From: Sanderia malayensis | Taxonomy: Eukaryota; Cnidaria; Scyphozoa; Semaeostomeae; Pelagiidae | Assembly: GCA_013076295.1 (NCBI GenBank) | Contig: RQOL01000658.1 | Coordinates: 2,730,353-2,794,352 of the forward strand | Length of the DNA: 64,000 nucleotides | Reading direction: 5' to 3' | Shown: piece after piece, positions 51,906-63,593 of the stretch | How the letters are laid out: each line of letters begins with the position of its first letter | How positions within the stretch are numbered: the stretch's first letter is position 1 | The notes under the pieces: generated by a model | Databases searched by the model: none | What the model was told of the DNA's origin: nothing | Seen by the model: the letters and a program-made list of their open reading frames with translations, nothing else | Translations under genes and position numbers: made by a program

Positions 51906-54211
51906 GTATACCGATACGTCCCAGTTATCCTAGTTGTCCTAGTTATCCTAACTGTCCTAGCTGTCCTAGCTGTCCTAGATATCCTAGCTGTCCTAGTTGT
52001 CCTAGTTGTCCTAACTGTCCTAGTTGTCCTAGCTGTCCTAGTTATCCTAGTTGTCCTAGTTATCCTAGCTGTCCTAGCTGTCCTAGTTATCCTAGCTGTC
52101 CTAGTTGTCCTAGTTATCCTAGTTGTCCTAGTTGTCCTAGCTGTCCTAGTTATCCTAGTTGTCCTAGTTATCCTAACTGTCCTAGTTGTCCTAGTTATCC
52201 TAGCTGTCCTAGCTGTCCTAGTTGTCCTAGCTGTCCTAGTTGTCCTAACTGTCCTAGTTGTCCTAGCTGTCCTAGTTGTCCTAGCTGTCCTAGTTATCCT
52301 AGTTGTCCTAGTTATCCTAACTGTCCTAGCTGTCCTAGCTGTCCTAGATATCCTAGCTGTCCTAGTTATCCTAGTTGTCCTAGTTGTCCTAGTTGTCCTA
52401 GCTGTCCTAGTTGTCCTAACTGTCCTAGTTGTCCTAGCTGTCCTAGTTATCCTAGTTGTCCTAGTTATCCTAACTGTCCTAGCTGTCCTAGCTGTCCTAG
52501 TTGTCCTAACTGTCCTAGTTGTCCTAGTTATCCTAACTGTCCTAGTTATCCTAGTTGTCCTAGTTATCCTAGCTGTCCTAGTTATCCTAGGTGTCCTAGT
52601 TGTCCTAGCTGTCCTAGTTGTCCTAGTTATCCTAGCTGTCCTAGTTGTCCTAGTTATCCTAGTTGTCCTAGCTGTCCTAGTTGTCCTAGCTGTCCTAGTT
52701 ATCCTAGTTGTCCTAGTTATCCTAACTGTCCTAGCTGTCCTAGCTGTCCTAGATATCCTAGCTGTCCTAGTTATCCTAGCTGTCCTAGCTGTCCTAGCTG
52801 TCCTAGATATCCTAGCTGTCCTAGTTGTCCTAGCTGTCCTAGTTGTCCTAGCTGTCCTAGTTGTCCTAGCTGTCCTAGTTATCCTAGTTGTCCTAGTTAT
52901 CCTAACTGTCCTAGCTGTCCTAGCTGTCCTAGATATCCTAGCTGTCCTAGTTATCCTAGCTGTCCTAGTTGTCCTAGTTATCCTAGCTGTCCTAGCTGTC
53001 CTAGCTGTCCTAACTGTCCTAGTTGTCCTAGTTATCCTAACTGTCCTAGTTATCCTAGTTGTCCTAGTTATCCTAGCTGTCCTAGTTATCCTAGCTGTCC
53101 TAGCTGTCCTAGCTGTCCTAACTGTCCTAGTTGTCCTAGTTATCCTAACTGTCCTAGTTATCCTAGTTGTCCTAGTTATCCTAGCTGTCCTAGTTATCCT
53201 AGGTGTCCTAGTTGTCCTAGCTGTCCTAGCTGTCCTAGTTATCCTAGCTGTCCTAGTTGTCCTAGTTATCCTAGCTGTCCTAGCTGTCCTAGTTATCCTA
53301 GCTGTCCTAGTTATCCTAGTTGTCCTAGTTATCCTAGCTGTCCTAGCTGTCCTAGTTATCCTAGCTGTCCTAGTTGTCCTAGTTATCCTAGTTGTCCTAG
53401 CTGTCCTAGTTGTCCTAGCTGTCCTAGTTATCCTAGTTGTCCTAGTTATCCTAACTGTCCTAGCTGTCCTAGCTGTCCTAGATATCCTAGCTGTCCTAGT
53501 TATCCTAGCTGTCCTAGCTGTCCTAGCTGTCCTAGATATCCTAGCTGTCCTAGTTATCCTAGTTGTCCTAGTTATCCTAGTTGTCCTAGCTGTCCTAGTT
53601 GTCCTAGCTGTCCTAGTTATCCTAGTTGTCCTAGTTATCCTAACTGTCCTAGCTGTCCTAGCTGTCCTAGATATCCTAGCTGTCCTAGTTATCCTAGCTG
53701 TCCTAGCTGTCCTAGCTGTCCTAGATATCCTAGCTGTCCTAGTTATCCTAGTTGTCCTAGTTGTCCTAGTTGTCCTAGCTGTCCTAGTTGTCCTAGCTGT
53801 CCTAGTTGTCCTAGCTGTCCTAGTTATCCTAGTTGTCCTAGTTATCCTAACTGTCCTAGCTGTCCTAGCTGTCCTAGATATCCTAGCTGTCCTAGTTATC
53901 CTAGCTGTCCTAGTTGTCCTAGTTATCCTAGCTGTCCTAGCTGTCCTAGCTGTCCTAGCTGTCCTAACTGTCCTAGTTGTCCTAGTTTTCCTAGTTATCC
54001 TAGCTGTCCTAGTTATCCTAACTGTCCTAGTTGTCCTAGCTGTCCTAGTTGTCCTAGCTGTCCTAGTTATCCTAACTGTCCTAGTTATCCTAGCTGTCCT
54101 AGCTGTCCTAGTTATCCTAGCTGTCCTAGCTGTCCTAGTTATCCTAGTTGTCCTAGTTGTCCTAACTGTCCTAGTTATCCTAGCTGTCCTAACTGTCTTA
54201 GTTGTCCTATA
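51906..54211. repeat. Left arm: about 256 units of a 9-bp repeat
   Basis: Units are TCCTAGCTG, TCCTAGTTG, TCCTAGTTA, TCCTAGATA and TCCTAACTG in varied order, nearly without indels. Because 9 is three codons, the minus strand stays open for 792 codons of Thr-Arg-(Ala/Ile/Val/Thr) triplets. That is a by-product of the repeat. Confidence 0.97.
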
Positions 54212-55378
54212 GCTATCCACTTTAAACATCTTGTTTAATTATTGTTTTGTTCTTGTTATTTCTAATTTTCAACGTTGTCAATTTTCAAAAAAAATCTTAT
54301 AACAGTAGGTTTACAAAAGAATTACAAAGTTTACAAAAGTCAATAAAATTACAAAACATTTTTGCACAAGATACCTTTTGAGCTAAATATTGTACAGTAG
54401 AAACCCCCGAAAGTTGTTTGTTAAGATCAATTTTGTATACAAAATTATATGTTCAAAGGGGTTACTTTTTTGGCCATTTTATCCAACTATCTATCAAATA
54501 AAGTACAAAACCCAAAAATTGGGTATTACGCACAATTTTGTTAGTGATTAGACGATAAAATATGTTACCTTTTAGGAAACTACATATTGCTAGAGATTAC
54601 AAACGAAATGCAACTAGCTGATGCAATGGAGAGAAAATACTATGTTTTAAGTTTTGGAGTAAATGGTTATAATGGCTATAAAGTTTGTGATTGTAATGAG
54701 CATGGCTATTTACATGTAGATGTACATGTGAAATAATGCTGTAGGAATACCGGAGCTTTACACAATGTGCAATGCGCGCGAAAAAGTGCATATAGCTATA
54801 TTGAACATAAATTATTGCAGGTCGTCACGACCGACCTGCAAATAAATATCATGACAAATACACATAGTAAAGATAAGACCTATATTCATTAATTGCTCCC
54901 GGTACTGACATAAACCCATTGATAATCAATACAGATTATAATCTATAAAAAGCAGACATTACACTATTCAGAAACTTTGTGTTCAAGGCCCGGTGTCAAT
55001 GCAATTGATGGAACCATTTTGCCTATGATGCAACTGAAACTAAAAGCCTTAAACTTTTCAGTGTAGGGCTAGATAACAGTTCAGTTTGGATATAAATCCA
55101 AAGCGCCCTTGCTAAACAAAAAAAATGAACAAAAAAATAAACGTTGAATATCTTATTGAATTCCAAGAGCCTGTAATGAACACCTTTCAGTGGAATATCA
55201 GTAGAGAAACCAATGAATATCGTGCTAAAGCATAGACGTTCATTGGAAAATTATAATTTGATTCTCCATCTATGGGACACCAAGAAAAAGCCCAACGACC
55301 ATGGGAATGGTGACCATTTATCACTCACTCAAATGCACTGTTTTGTGGTATCAGTAGCAAGGTTGTGATGAACAATAA
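54212..55378. other. Unique centre (loop) of the foldback element
   Basis: AT-rich, with no convincing ORF. It holds a small hairpin at 54815-54841 (arms TTGCAGGTCG and CGACCTGCAA, 7-nt loop). I cannot tell whether it is element-borne or captured sequence. Confidence 0.6.
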
Positions 55379-57482
55379 GGACAACTAGGACAGTTAGGAC
55401 AACTAGGACAGTTAGGACAGTTAGGATAACTAGGACAACTAGGACAGTTAGGACAGTTAGGATAACTAGGACAGCTAGGATAACTAGGACAGCTAGGATA
55501 ACTAGGACAGCTAGGATAACTAGGACAACTAGGACAGTTAGGACAGTTAGGATAACTAGGACAACTAGGACAGTTAGGACAGCTAGGATAACTAGGACAA
55601 CTAGGACAGTTAGGACAGCTAGGACAGCTAGGATAACTAGGACAGTTAGGATAACTAGGACAACTAGGACAGTTAGGATAACTAGGACAGCTAGGATAAC
55701 TAGGACAGCTAGGATAACTAGGACAGTTAGGATAACTAGGACAGCTAGGATAACTAGGACAGTTAGGACAACTAGGACAGTTAGGACAGTTAGGATAACT
55801 AGGACAGCTAGGATAACTAGGACAGCTAGGATAACTAGGACAACTAGGACAGTTAGGACAGTTAGGATAACTAGGACAGCTAGGATAACTAGGACAGCTA
55901 GGATAACTAGGACAGCTAGGATAACTAGGACAGTTAGGATAACTAGGACAGTTAGGATAACTAGGACAACTAGGACAGTTAGGATAACTAGGACAGCTAG
56001 GACAGTTAGGATAACTAGGACAGCTAGGATAACTAGGACAGCTAGGATAACTAGGACAGTTAGGATAACTAGGACAGCTAGGATAACTAGGACAGTTAGG
56101 ATAACTAGGACAGCTAGGATAACTAGGACAGTTAGGACAGTTAGGATAACTAGGACAGTTAGGATAACTAGGACAACTAGGACAGTTAGGACAGTTAGGA
56201 TAACTAGGACAGCTAGGATAACTAGGACAGCTAGGATAACTAGGACAGTTAAGATAACTAGGACAGTTAGGATAACTAGGACAACTAGGACAGTTAGGAC
56301 AGCTAGGATAACTAGGACAACTAGGACAGTTAGGACAGTTAGGATAACTAGGACAGTTAGGATAACTAGGATAACTAGGACAACTAGGACAGTTAGGATA
56401 ACTAGGACAGCTAGGACAACTAGGACAGTTAGGACAGTTAGGATAACTAGGACAGCTAGGATAACTAGGACAGCTAGGACAACTAGGACAGTTAGGATAA
56501 CTAGGACAGCTAGGATAACTAGGACAGCTAGGATAACTAGGACAGTTAGGATAACTAGGACAGCTAGGATAACTAGGACAGTTAGGACAACTAGGACAGT
56601 TAGGACAGTTAGGATAACTAGGACAGCTAGGATAACTAGGACAGCTAGGATAACTAGGACAACTAGGACAGTTAGGACAGTTAGGATAACTAGGACAGCT
56701 AGGATAACTAGGACAGCTAGGATAACTAGGACAGCTAGGATAACTAGGACAGTTAGGATAACTAGGACAGTTAGGATAACTAGGACAACTAGGACAGTTA
56801 GGATAACTAGGACAGCTAGGACAGTTAGGATAACTAGGACAGCTAGGATAACTAGGACAGCTAGGATAACTAGGACAGTTAGGATAACTAGGACAGCTAG
56901 GATAACTAGGACAGTTAGGACAACTAGGACAGTTAGGACAGTTAGGATAACTAGGACAGCTAGGATAACTAGGACAGCTAGGATAACTAGGACAGCTAGG
57001 ATAACTAGGACAGTTAGGATAACTAGGACAGTTAGGATAACTAGGACAACTAGGACAGTTAGGATAACTAGGACAGCTAGGACAGTTAGGATAACTAGGA
57101 CAGCTAGGATAACTAGGACAGTTAGGACAACTAGGACAGTTAGGACAGTTAGGATAACTAGGACAGCTAGGATAACTAGGACAGCTAGGATAACTAGGAC
57201 AACTAGGACAGTTAGGACAGTTAGGATAACTAGGACAGCTAGGATAACTAGGACAGCTAGGATAACTAGGACAGCTAGGATAACTAGGACAGTTAGGATA
57301 ACTAGGACAGTTAGGATAACTAGGACAACTAGGACAGTTAGGATAGAACTAGGACCAGCTAGGACAACTAGGATAACTAGGACAGCTAGGATAACTAGGA
57401 CAGTTAGGATAACTAGGACAGCTAGGACAGCTAGGACAGTTAGGACAACTAGGACAGCTAGGACAACTAGGATAACTGGGAC
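55379..57482. repeat. Right arm: about 234 units of the complementary 9-bp repeat
   Basis: Units are AGGACAACT, AGGACAGTT, AGGACAGCT and AGGATAACT. Blocks of units recur: the series AGTTAGGACAACTAGGACAG followed by a fixed string of units reappears near 55765, 56580, 56915 and 57120. This is a higher-order repeat. Indels near 57342-57355 (GGATAGAACTAGGACCAGC) break the register near the outer end. Confidence 0.95.
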
Positions 57483-57862
57483 GTATCGGTATACTATACT
57501 ATAGTAGTATACAGGTACTATACTACTATACTATACTATACCATACATATACATGGTAGTACCATATATGGTTCGTCCGATATATATTTCAGGGCCTTAG
57601 GATATTCTTATATGAAGTCTTAGCCGGGAAATGGCAAAATCAAATGAAACATGATGACGAAATCGTTAAAGAAGGTCACATACTCTTCTTATCAGGAAAA
57701 AGGTTTCAGAATAGAATACCACACATAATTGGAGAGGACAATATCCAATGATCAAAAAATTACAAACTGCTTAAAATTCCCCAGATGATAATACATGGAC
57801 ACAAACTTCTATGATGAGCCATTAAAGCTAAGATTTTAGTTACACGATAAAAATGTAAATTA

Positions 57863-60800
57863 TTAATGTGTAAGAGGACGATGTTTTCCAAATGTTCTGA
57901 TAATTTCCATAAGTGTAACCGTCATTCCCATTATGCCACCAATGATACCGAAAATTATAAATCCAACATCTTTAGCAACAATCCATTTTGATACTTGTTT
58001 TCTTTTTAAAATTATGTGAAATACGCATGGCAAAATATAAGAAAGGAGAGAGCTGCCAATTGAACCAGTCAGGGCAGCTATGTATGCAAATTGAGAACGA
58101 AATAATATTGCTACCATAGCAGTTGATAAAACAAGAAAACAACGTAAAAAATTGCTCCGCCAAAAAGGAATCTGCAATAAAAACAACAAAACAAATATTA
58201 TACCTGCTAATACAAAAATCGATAATGAAATAGGATAAGGGGCAGTTTTATGTTTTACCTTAGTTGTTCCTAATAATTCATGTTCATTATGTTCAAGAAG
58301 TGTAGCAACAGATGATGATGAAGATGACGTCACTGAATGATCATCAGTATCGGCATTGACAACCGCTTTCAATTTTCTGTCTTTTTTCAGTTTTTTCGAT
58401 TTAAACAGTATCCCTTCGACGATCTCAATGATAGGGTATATCTGAAGTGGATAAGTGAATAATACGCCAAAGAAAAGCAAACATCGCAAAATGATCACAA
58501 TGACTGAGCCTTCAAGATTCTCTGTAACAATTTGATTGGTTTCATTTCCGAATCTAAGATAACCAAGTATGCCAAAAGATGCTAATATTGATGATAGTAA
58601 TGCAAGAGAAATATGAAGATAGCAAGGATAGCGATGTCGATTCTCAGCCATGCTTCCCTCAATTGGAATGACCTCGAAAAATTAGAAATAAAAGTCACTT
58701 CAAGTCTCCAGTAGCCAATAATAAATTACTTCAAAAATAGAGGCAAAAACGATAGCTTACAGTTCCAATCCCTTCATATGCTCCTGTAATTTGTCCAAAA
58801 AATACAGGAAATTGAAGCCAATTAAACCAAACTATAGTTTCATGCGGAGACTCAAAGTCTAAAAAATAAATCAGTAAATATATAAAATTGTCTTGAAAAA
58901 TGGAACATTGGCAATTTGAAGTACTGAAATATGATTTACCGGCAAGAATATAAATGCCAGTTGCAAGAAAGGCACCAGTGATGGAGCCATTTGCGAGAAC
59001 ACTGACAGGTCCAAGTTTTCTTAAGCTTCTAACCAATGCGATGAGCATGAGAATTGGAGCAGGAATAGTCAAAAGCAGAGCAAATGTCCATGGTTTATTA
59101 TCTTGCAAAGAACCATGAGAAAATGGATTGTTCATTTTAGTAATTGCTGAATGAAGATAAAAAATTGATGAATTCATTGGAAAGACACTCGTGTTTGGAC
59201 GCAAAGTTGTTGTTGATGGAAAATGTGTTGGGGTGGAAAATGTAATGTTTGTTGGAACTATTGGAAAACTGTGATTCATTACTGTGGCTGGAATTGATTT
59301 GAAATTCATCAATTCAAAGACGACGGATCGTGCAGTGCTTCCCAAAAATATAAAATATCCAGTACAAAAACCAAACTGTGTTATCAAGATTGATGTATTA
59401 ACCAGAACTGTTCCAATTTTCCCCATTGTTATTTTACCAATCATTCCAAATGATAAGGTTTTGCCAAGATGTTGTTCCCGCTGTTTAATGTGCTCCGCCA
59501 CATATCCGTCAGCTGCCATTTGTTCACACATTCTCTTGATAACGATCTGCTTACATTTAACAATCAAGGCACAGCAATGATCTGTTGCTAATGCAATCAC
59601 GGTGATACCAATTAAACCAAGCTAGAAATGAGTGGAGAGGTTTCAACTGTCAAAATTCCCTATGAAAGAAAATTCATTTAAATATACATATCCTTCATAA
59701 TCCAAAGTGTTGTTGTCTATAATATATACTTACAACAATTCCAGAATTTCTGATAGCAAATGGCAATCCAATCAGACTGGAGCCAATAAAAGCCTTGAAT
59801 ACATTTGAAAAATCCGTAAATTGTTGATGACATCTGCAAAAAATTTATAATCAGATTCAAAACTTATCAGCAAAATATCATCCAAATTTTTAATGAACCA
59901 ATATTGGCTGCTGCGTAGCGAAGGGTCTGCGCAGCAGAATATAATCGAAATCTGTTCCAGAAAAAATTGTGTGTGTTTGTGGCTTTGTTCCATTCCAATT
60001 CCAACCTGCGCGTAGCCTTAAATCCTTCTCCGTTGAACCGCATTCTGTTGCTAGCCTCATTTTCAATCAATTCATCAATGGCAGTGATCGTTGCTTCAGT
60101 GCAGAGAGACGTTTCAGAAACATTTCCATGCAGATTCATGCATACTCCTGCGCAGTAGCCTATAAATGGCATTGCGCAAACACGCCCAACTTTAGGGCAC
60201 AATAACCCTAGCCCTAAACCTAACCCTCATCCATCCTAACCCTAACCCTAACTGATACACAAGACATTGTCAGTAGCATTACGTCATGCCAAGTCCTGCG
60301 CAGTGTCCTATATATGGTACTGCGCATTGACGCCCACCTTTAGGGCACTCTAACCCTAACCCTAACCCTAACCCTAACCCTAACTGATCCACAAGCCACT
60401 GTCAGTAGCATTACGTCATGCATACTCCTGCGCAGTAGCCCATATATGGTACTGCGCATTGACGCCCACCTTTAGGGCACTCTAACCCTAACCCTAACCC
60501 TAACCCTAATCCCAACTGATACACCAGACATTGTCAGTAGTATTACGTCATGCACACTCCTGCGCAGTAGTCTATATATGGTACTGCGCATTCACGCCCA
60601 TCTTTAGGGCACTCTAACCCTGACCATAACCCTAACCCTAATCCTAACCCTAACCCATACACGCATTACGTCATGCATACTCCTGCGCAGTAGCCTATAC
60701 ATGGTACTGCGCATTCACGCCCACCTTTAGGGCACTCTAACCCTAACCCTAATCCTAGCCCTAACCCTAACTTTAACTCTAACCATAACTGATCCACTAG

Positions 60801-63593
60801 CCACTGTCAGTAGCATTACGTCATGCATACTCCTGCGCAGTAGCCTACATATGGCACTGCGCATATACGCCCACCTTTAGGGCATTCTATCCCTAACCCC
60901 AACCCTAACCCTAACCCTAACCCTAACTGATCCACCAGCCACTGTCAGTGGCATTACGTCATGCATACACCTGCGCAGCAGCCTATATATACTACGCATA
61001 CACGCCCACCTTTAGGACATTTAAATTACAAATTGATCAAAACACAAAGTAGCTGTTCTCATCTGGTTTTGAACCGGGGTCTCGCGCTTCGTGTGCAGGT
61101 AAGTTACCAGTGGTCTACAGAAGCGCTCCTTATCAGTAGAGAATAGCGTCAAGGAATCAACGCACCAGACATATATTCATCCTTCACCGGATGATATTAG
61201 TCATTCATCTACGGTTAGTTCTACATAAATGCGTCATGTCACATTTGAAATGGCCCGCACAGCAAATCATTCGGTTATCGAACTAATGCGCATTGACATA
61301 CATACTACAGAAGCAACAGGGCCTTTTTTAACATACAGACTGGGGGGGCCTTGGCCCCCCCAGCCCTCGTGGTGGCCCCCCCAGTCAACAAAAGTGGCCC
61401 CCCCAGTTAAATCTTTTCAACTTAATTTCAATTTGCAATCATGATGATTCAAATGGCTCGTTGTGTGTGAAAGCTAACTCCACTGTGTTTTCAATGGTAT
61501 CTTCCACAAAGTATCTAGCTTGCTTCCAGTCCTATTGATATTATTTACAAGTGTAGTTTGACTTGTTGATTATATCAATAATACACAAACGAGTTTTTTG
61601 CTGTCCTTTCTTCAATGTTGAAAAACTGTGGTCCGTTCTGTCCGTTATAACCGAATGTAGAAATACTAGGGGCGCTCATTAGGGGGTGTGTGGGAAGACC
61701 CTCCAAATGATTTCCGAGTCGGTCCAAAAAGTTGGTCCTAAATTAATATTAAAATCAATCCTGCCCTAAAAATTGTTTTTAAACGAGTCTAGCTTCACGA
61801 ATCTCAAACAATAGGTAGCATTTAAGTTCAACTGGCTGCCTAATTTAAAGTGGTATTGGCCACTAATAGTAGATTTGTGTTGTAGCTCTTGGAAAAAATG
61901 TGCACCGACTGGGAAAGATAACCTTTGGAGAAAATTTGATTATAAAAAAGTACATTTTTTAGCGATATCTGAGGCACTAAATTTGTAAAATTTTCCCCTT
62001 CGGCGGCAACCATGGTGCCGCCTCAGGTAGCCAAAATTATTTGAATGTTTTCAAAGAAATGTTCATGCAAAAGTCGGTCCCAAGTATGTCAACACCCCCA
62101 AACTTTTTTTAATGTGCTCCCCCTGACCCGGCCGTTTCTCTGAAAATATAGGTCCCCTTCAAGTTTTGGCCCCCCCACTTGGAAATCCTTAAAAAAGGCC
62201 CTGAGAAGCAAGCTAACATCTAACCCCTTGAACTTAGTGTTCGGTGAAGGTTTAGTCGCAAGAAAAATTCTTAAAATAATTAAGAATACTTTCAAGACCA
62301 CCTCTCTTTTTTTCTTAATTCTAAGCGAATAGTACGATCTGCATATTCAGCAAACAAAGGAAAGCACAATGGGGTCCATCAAAATAGCGAACATAGAAAC
62401 AAGATAGTCAAGGTTAGGCAAAGTGGTCTGAGAACCAAAAAGTATCTGAGAATGTAAATTAAATTATTGGATTAAAAGTTCAGAAAAAAAGAAATGAAAA
62501 AAGCAATGAATGGTTTGACCAACACATTAATAAAAAAAATTTTTAACTGCAACAAGTGAATATTTGGGTGTTTATGTGGCATTATTTAAAAATGATATAA
62601 AAATTAACATTTGTTGCCCACTGGTAGAAAATTCAATAATGAAGTCATAAAATTAGCCTTTATTGTTGATTTTTATTTGCATGAAGCATAAAAATTTGAA
62701 ATAAAATTATTGAGGCTCACACAACCACCTTCCATAAGAAAATGGACCACATCAATTTATGAGTCATCTGGATGTCTCTGATGTTTTTAAAGTTTTTGAG
62801 AAGCATTGCAATGAAGCACCAAACATGGTTTATTGTTGCATTTCCATTGATGCATTTGCTATCAGAAAGCAAGTTATGCTTGTCCAAAGAAAGTCGAAGT
62901 ATTAGACTGTTGCTGTTGCACACCTGAAACTTTTGTCTACACCTCAACTCCATATTTTTTGCTGGCACTCATTTCAAAACATATCGCTTTAATCAATTGC
63001 TAGATGCTTTAGTCCTGATCATTGCTTTTACATCACAGCAGCACTCATTTTAACAGCTAGTTTAAAATATAACTTGTAATAAAAAATAATTTGTAAATGA
63101 GGTCATATGGCTTCGATAGCTCTTTTCAGAGCTCTTTCCATATGTTATGTCCTTCAGCAATAACTTTGTAAATTGATGTAATACCTATATTCTTCTCTGT
63201 TCGATTAAAAGTTAACTTAAATATTCATCATATCGTTTTTTCGTATCATTGTAATTAAATATTGTTATTGTTGAAAAATACATGAAATTGGATCTTCACA
63301 CAAATCTTCCGTGAAACAAAATTTTTTCAGACGTCACGTGATATTTGTGTGTTGTTTTTAGGCCGGCTTCAAGGTGATTAAATTAGAAAATAATATATAG
63401 TAATTACAAACCCTGATTTATGTCTTCCACTTCGTGTTAAAGCTTCGATACTATCACTTGCTTCATCGTCGCTGTTATTAGAAATCAGTCTTCCACGTTC
63501 ATTTCCATCGTCAAATTCCCGTCCACTCATGTATGCATCATTTTGATCTTCCACTGCTGTTAAATTTTCATCGATTTTTGGTCTGTGAATCAT
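57863..63593 (-). CDS. SLC36-like proton-coupled amino-acid transporter
   Basis: Exons 63593-63412, 59833-59734, 59621-58940, 58858-58761 and 58672-57863 sum to 623 residues. The joint SG|CHQQFTDFSNVFKAFIGSSL is in frame, so the first exon really lies 3.6 kb upstream across the repeat island. It belongs to the AAAP family (SLC36/SLC32/SLC38 fold). FKAFIGSSLIGLPFAIRNSG is TM1 with its unwound segment. LNCK-like helices follow, then a large Ser/Thr-rich extracellular loop with several N-x-T/S sites, FFGQITGAYEGIGTVIPIEG (TM6) and about five C-terminal helices. Closest in plan is SLC36/PAT (SFEGIGMVLPLE in human). A cytoplasmic loop insert (LKKDRKLK, then DDHSVTSSSSSS) is longer than usual. It likely acts at the lysosomal or plasma membrane, moving small amino acids with protons. 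Confidence 0.9.
60130..61016. repeat. About 125-150-bp satellite with telomeric CCCTAA cores, array 2
   Basis: About seven units starting near 60136, 60286, 60415, 60547, 60670, 60823 and 60957. Each has CTGCGCAGTAG, TATATGG, ACTGCGCA, CCACCTTTAGGGCAC, a (CCCTAA)n run of variable length, CACTGTCAGTAGCATTACG and TCATGCAT. It lies in intron 1 of the SLC36-like gene. Confidence 0.93.
61017..63066 (-). mobile_element. tRNA-like SINE and companion sequence, copy 2, interrupted
   Basis: The A-box TAGACCACTGG (61117-61107) and B-box GGTTCAAAACC (61075-61065) match copy 1. Collinear blocks with copy 1 are 61017-61255, about 62212-62260 and 62925-63066. The interruptions are the hAT-like element at 61317-62203 and another about 650-bp segment (62262-62920) that I cannot classify. 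Confidence 0.7.
61309..62211. mobile_element. hAT-like element with perfect 8-bp target duplication
   Basis: The element spans 61317-62203 (887 bp), with ends CAGGGCCTTTTTTAA in inverted orientation. It is flanked by AGAAGCAA on both sides (61309-61316 and 62204-62211). The interior contains G7/C7 tracts (GGGGGGGCCTTGGCCCCCCC) and no transposase frame that I can support. It is non-autonomous or decayed. Confidence 0.85.

Larger units (their letters stand above)
51791..57619. mobile_element. Giant foldback (FB-like) element with 9-bp-repeat arms
   Basis: About 5.83 kb of inverted repeat. The outer about 110 bp (51791-51905 and 57483-57619) are near-perfect reverse complements, beginning GACTTCAT and running through TAAGAATATCCTAAGGCCC and GTACCATATATGG-type blocks. 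Inside them lie arms of 9-bp tandem repeats: TCCTAG(C/T)TG, TCCTAGTTA and TCCTAACTG on the left, and the complements on the right. A unique about 1.17-kb centre (54212-55378) separates the arms. No transposase ORF is visible. This architecture matches foldback elements known in flies and sea urchins. Imperfect direct repeats (GGGGAAATGGGCAAG at 51776-51790, GGGAAATGGCAA at 57626-57637) may be target duplications. Confidence 0.88.

Noticed and set aside
51851..54229. 792-codon ORF of Thr/Arg-rich repeats as a protein gene (silk- or antifreeze-like)
   Set aside because: It is exactly co-extensive with the 9-bp repeat arm. The frame is open only because the unit is three codons without a stop, and the mirrored right arm has no start codon.
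54597..54791. 64-codon ORF in the foldback centre as an element-encoded protein
   Set aside because: It is short and of biased composition (His/Tyr-rich), with no domain; random expectation explains it.
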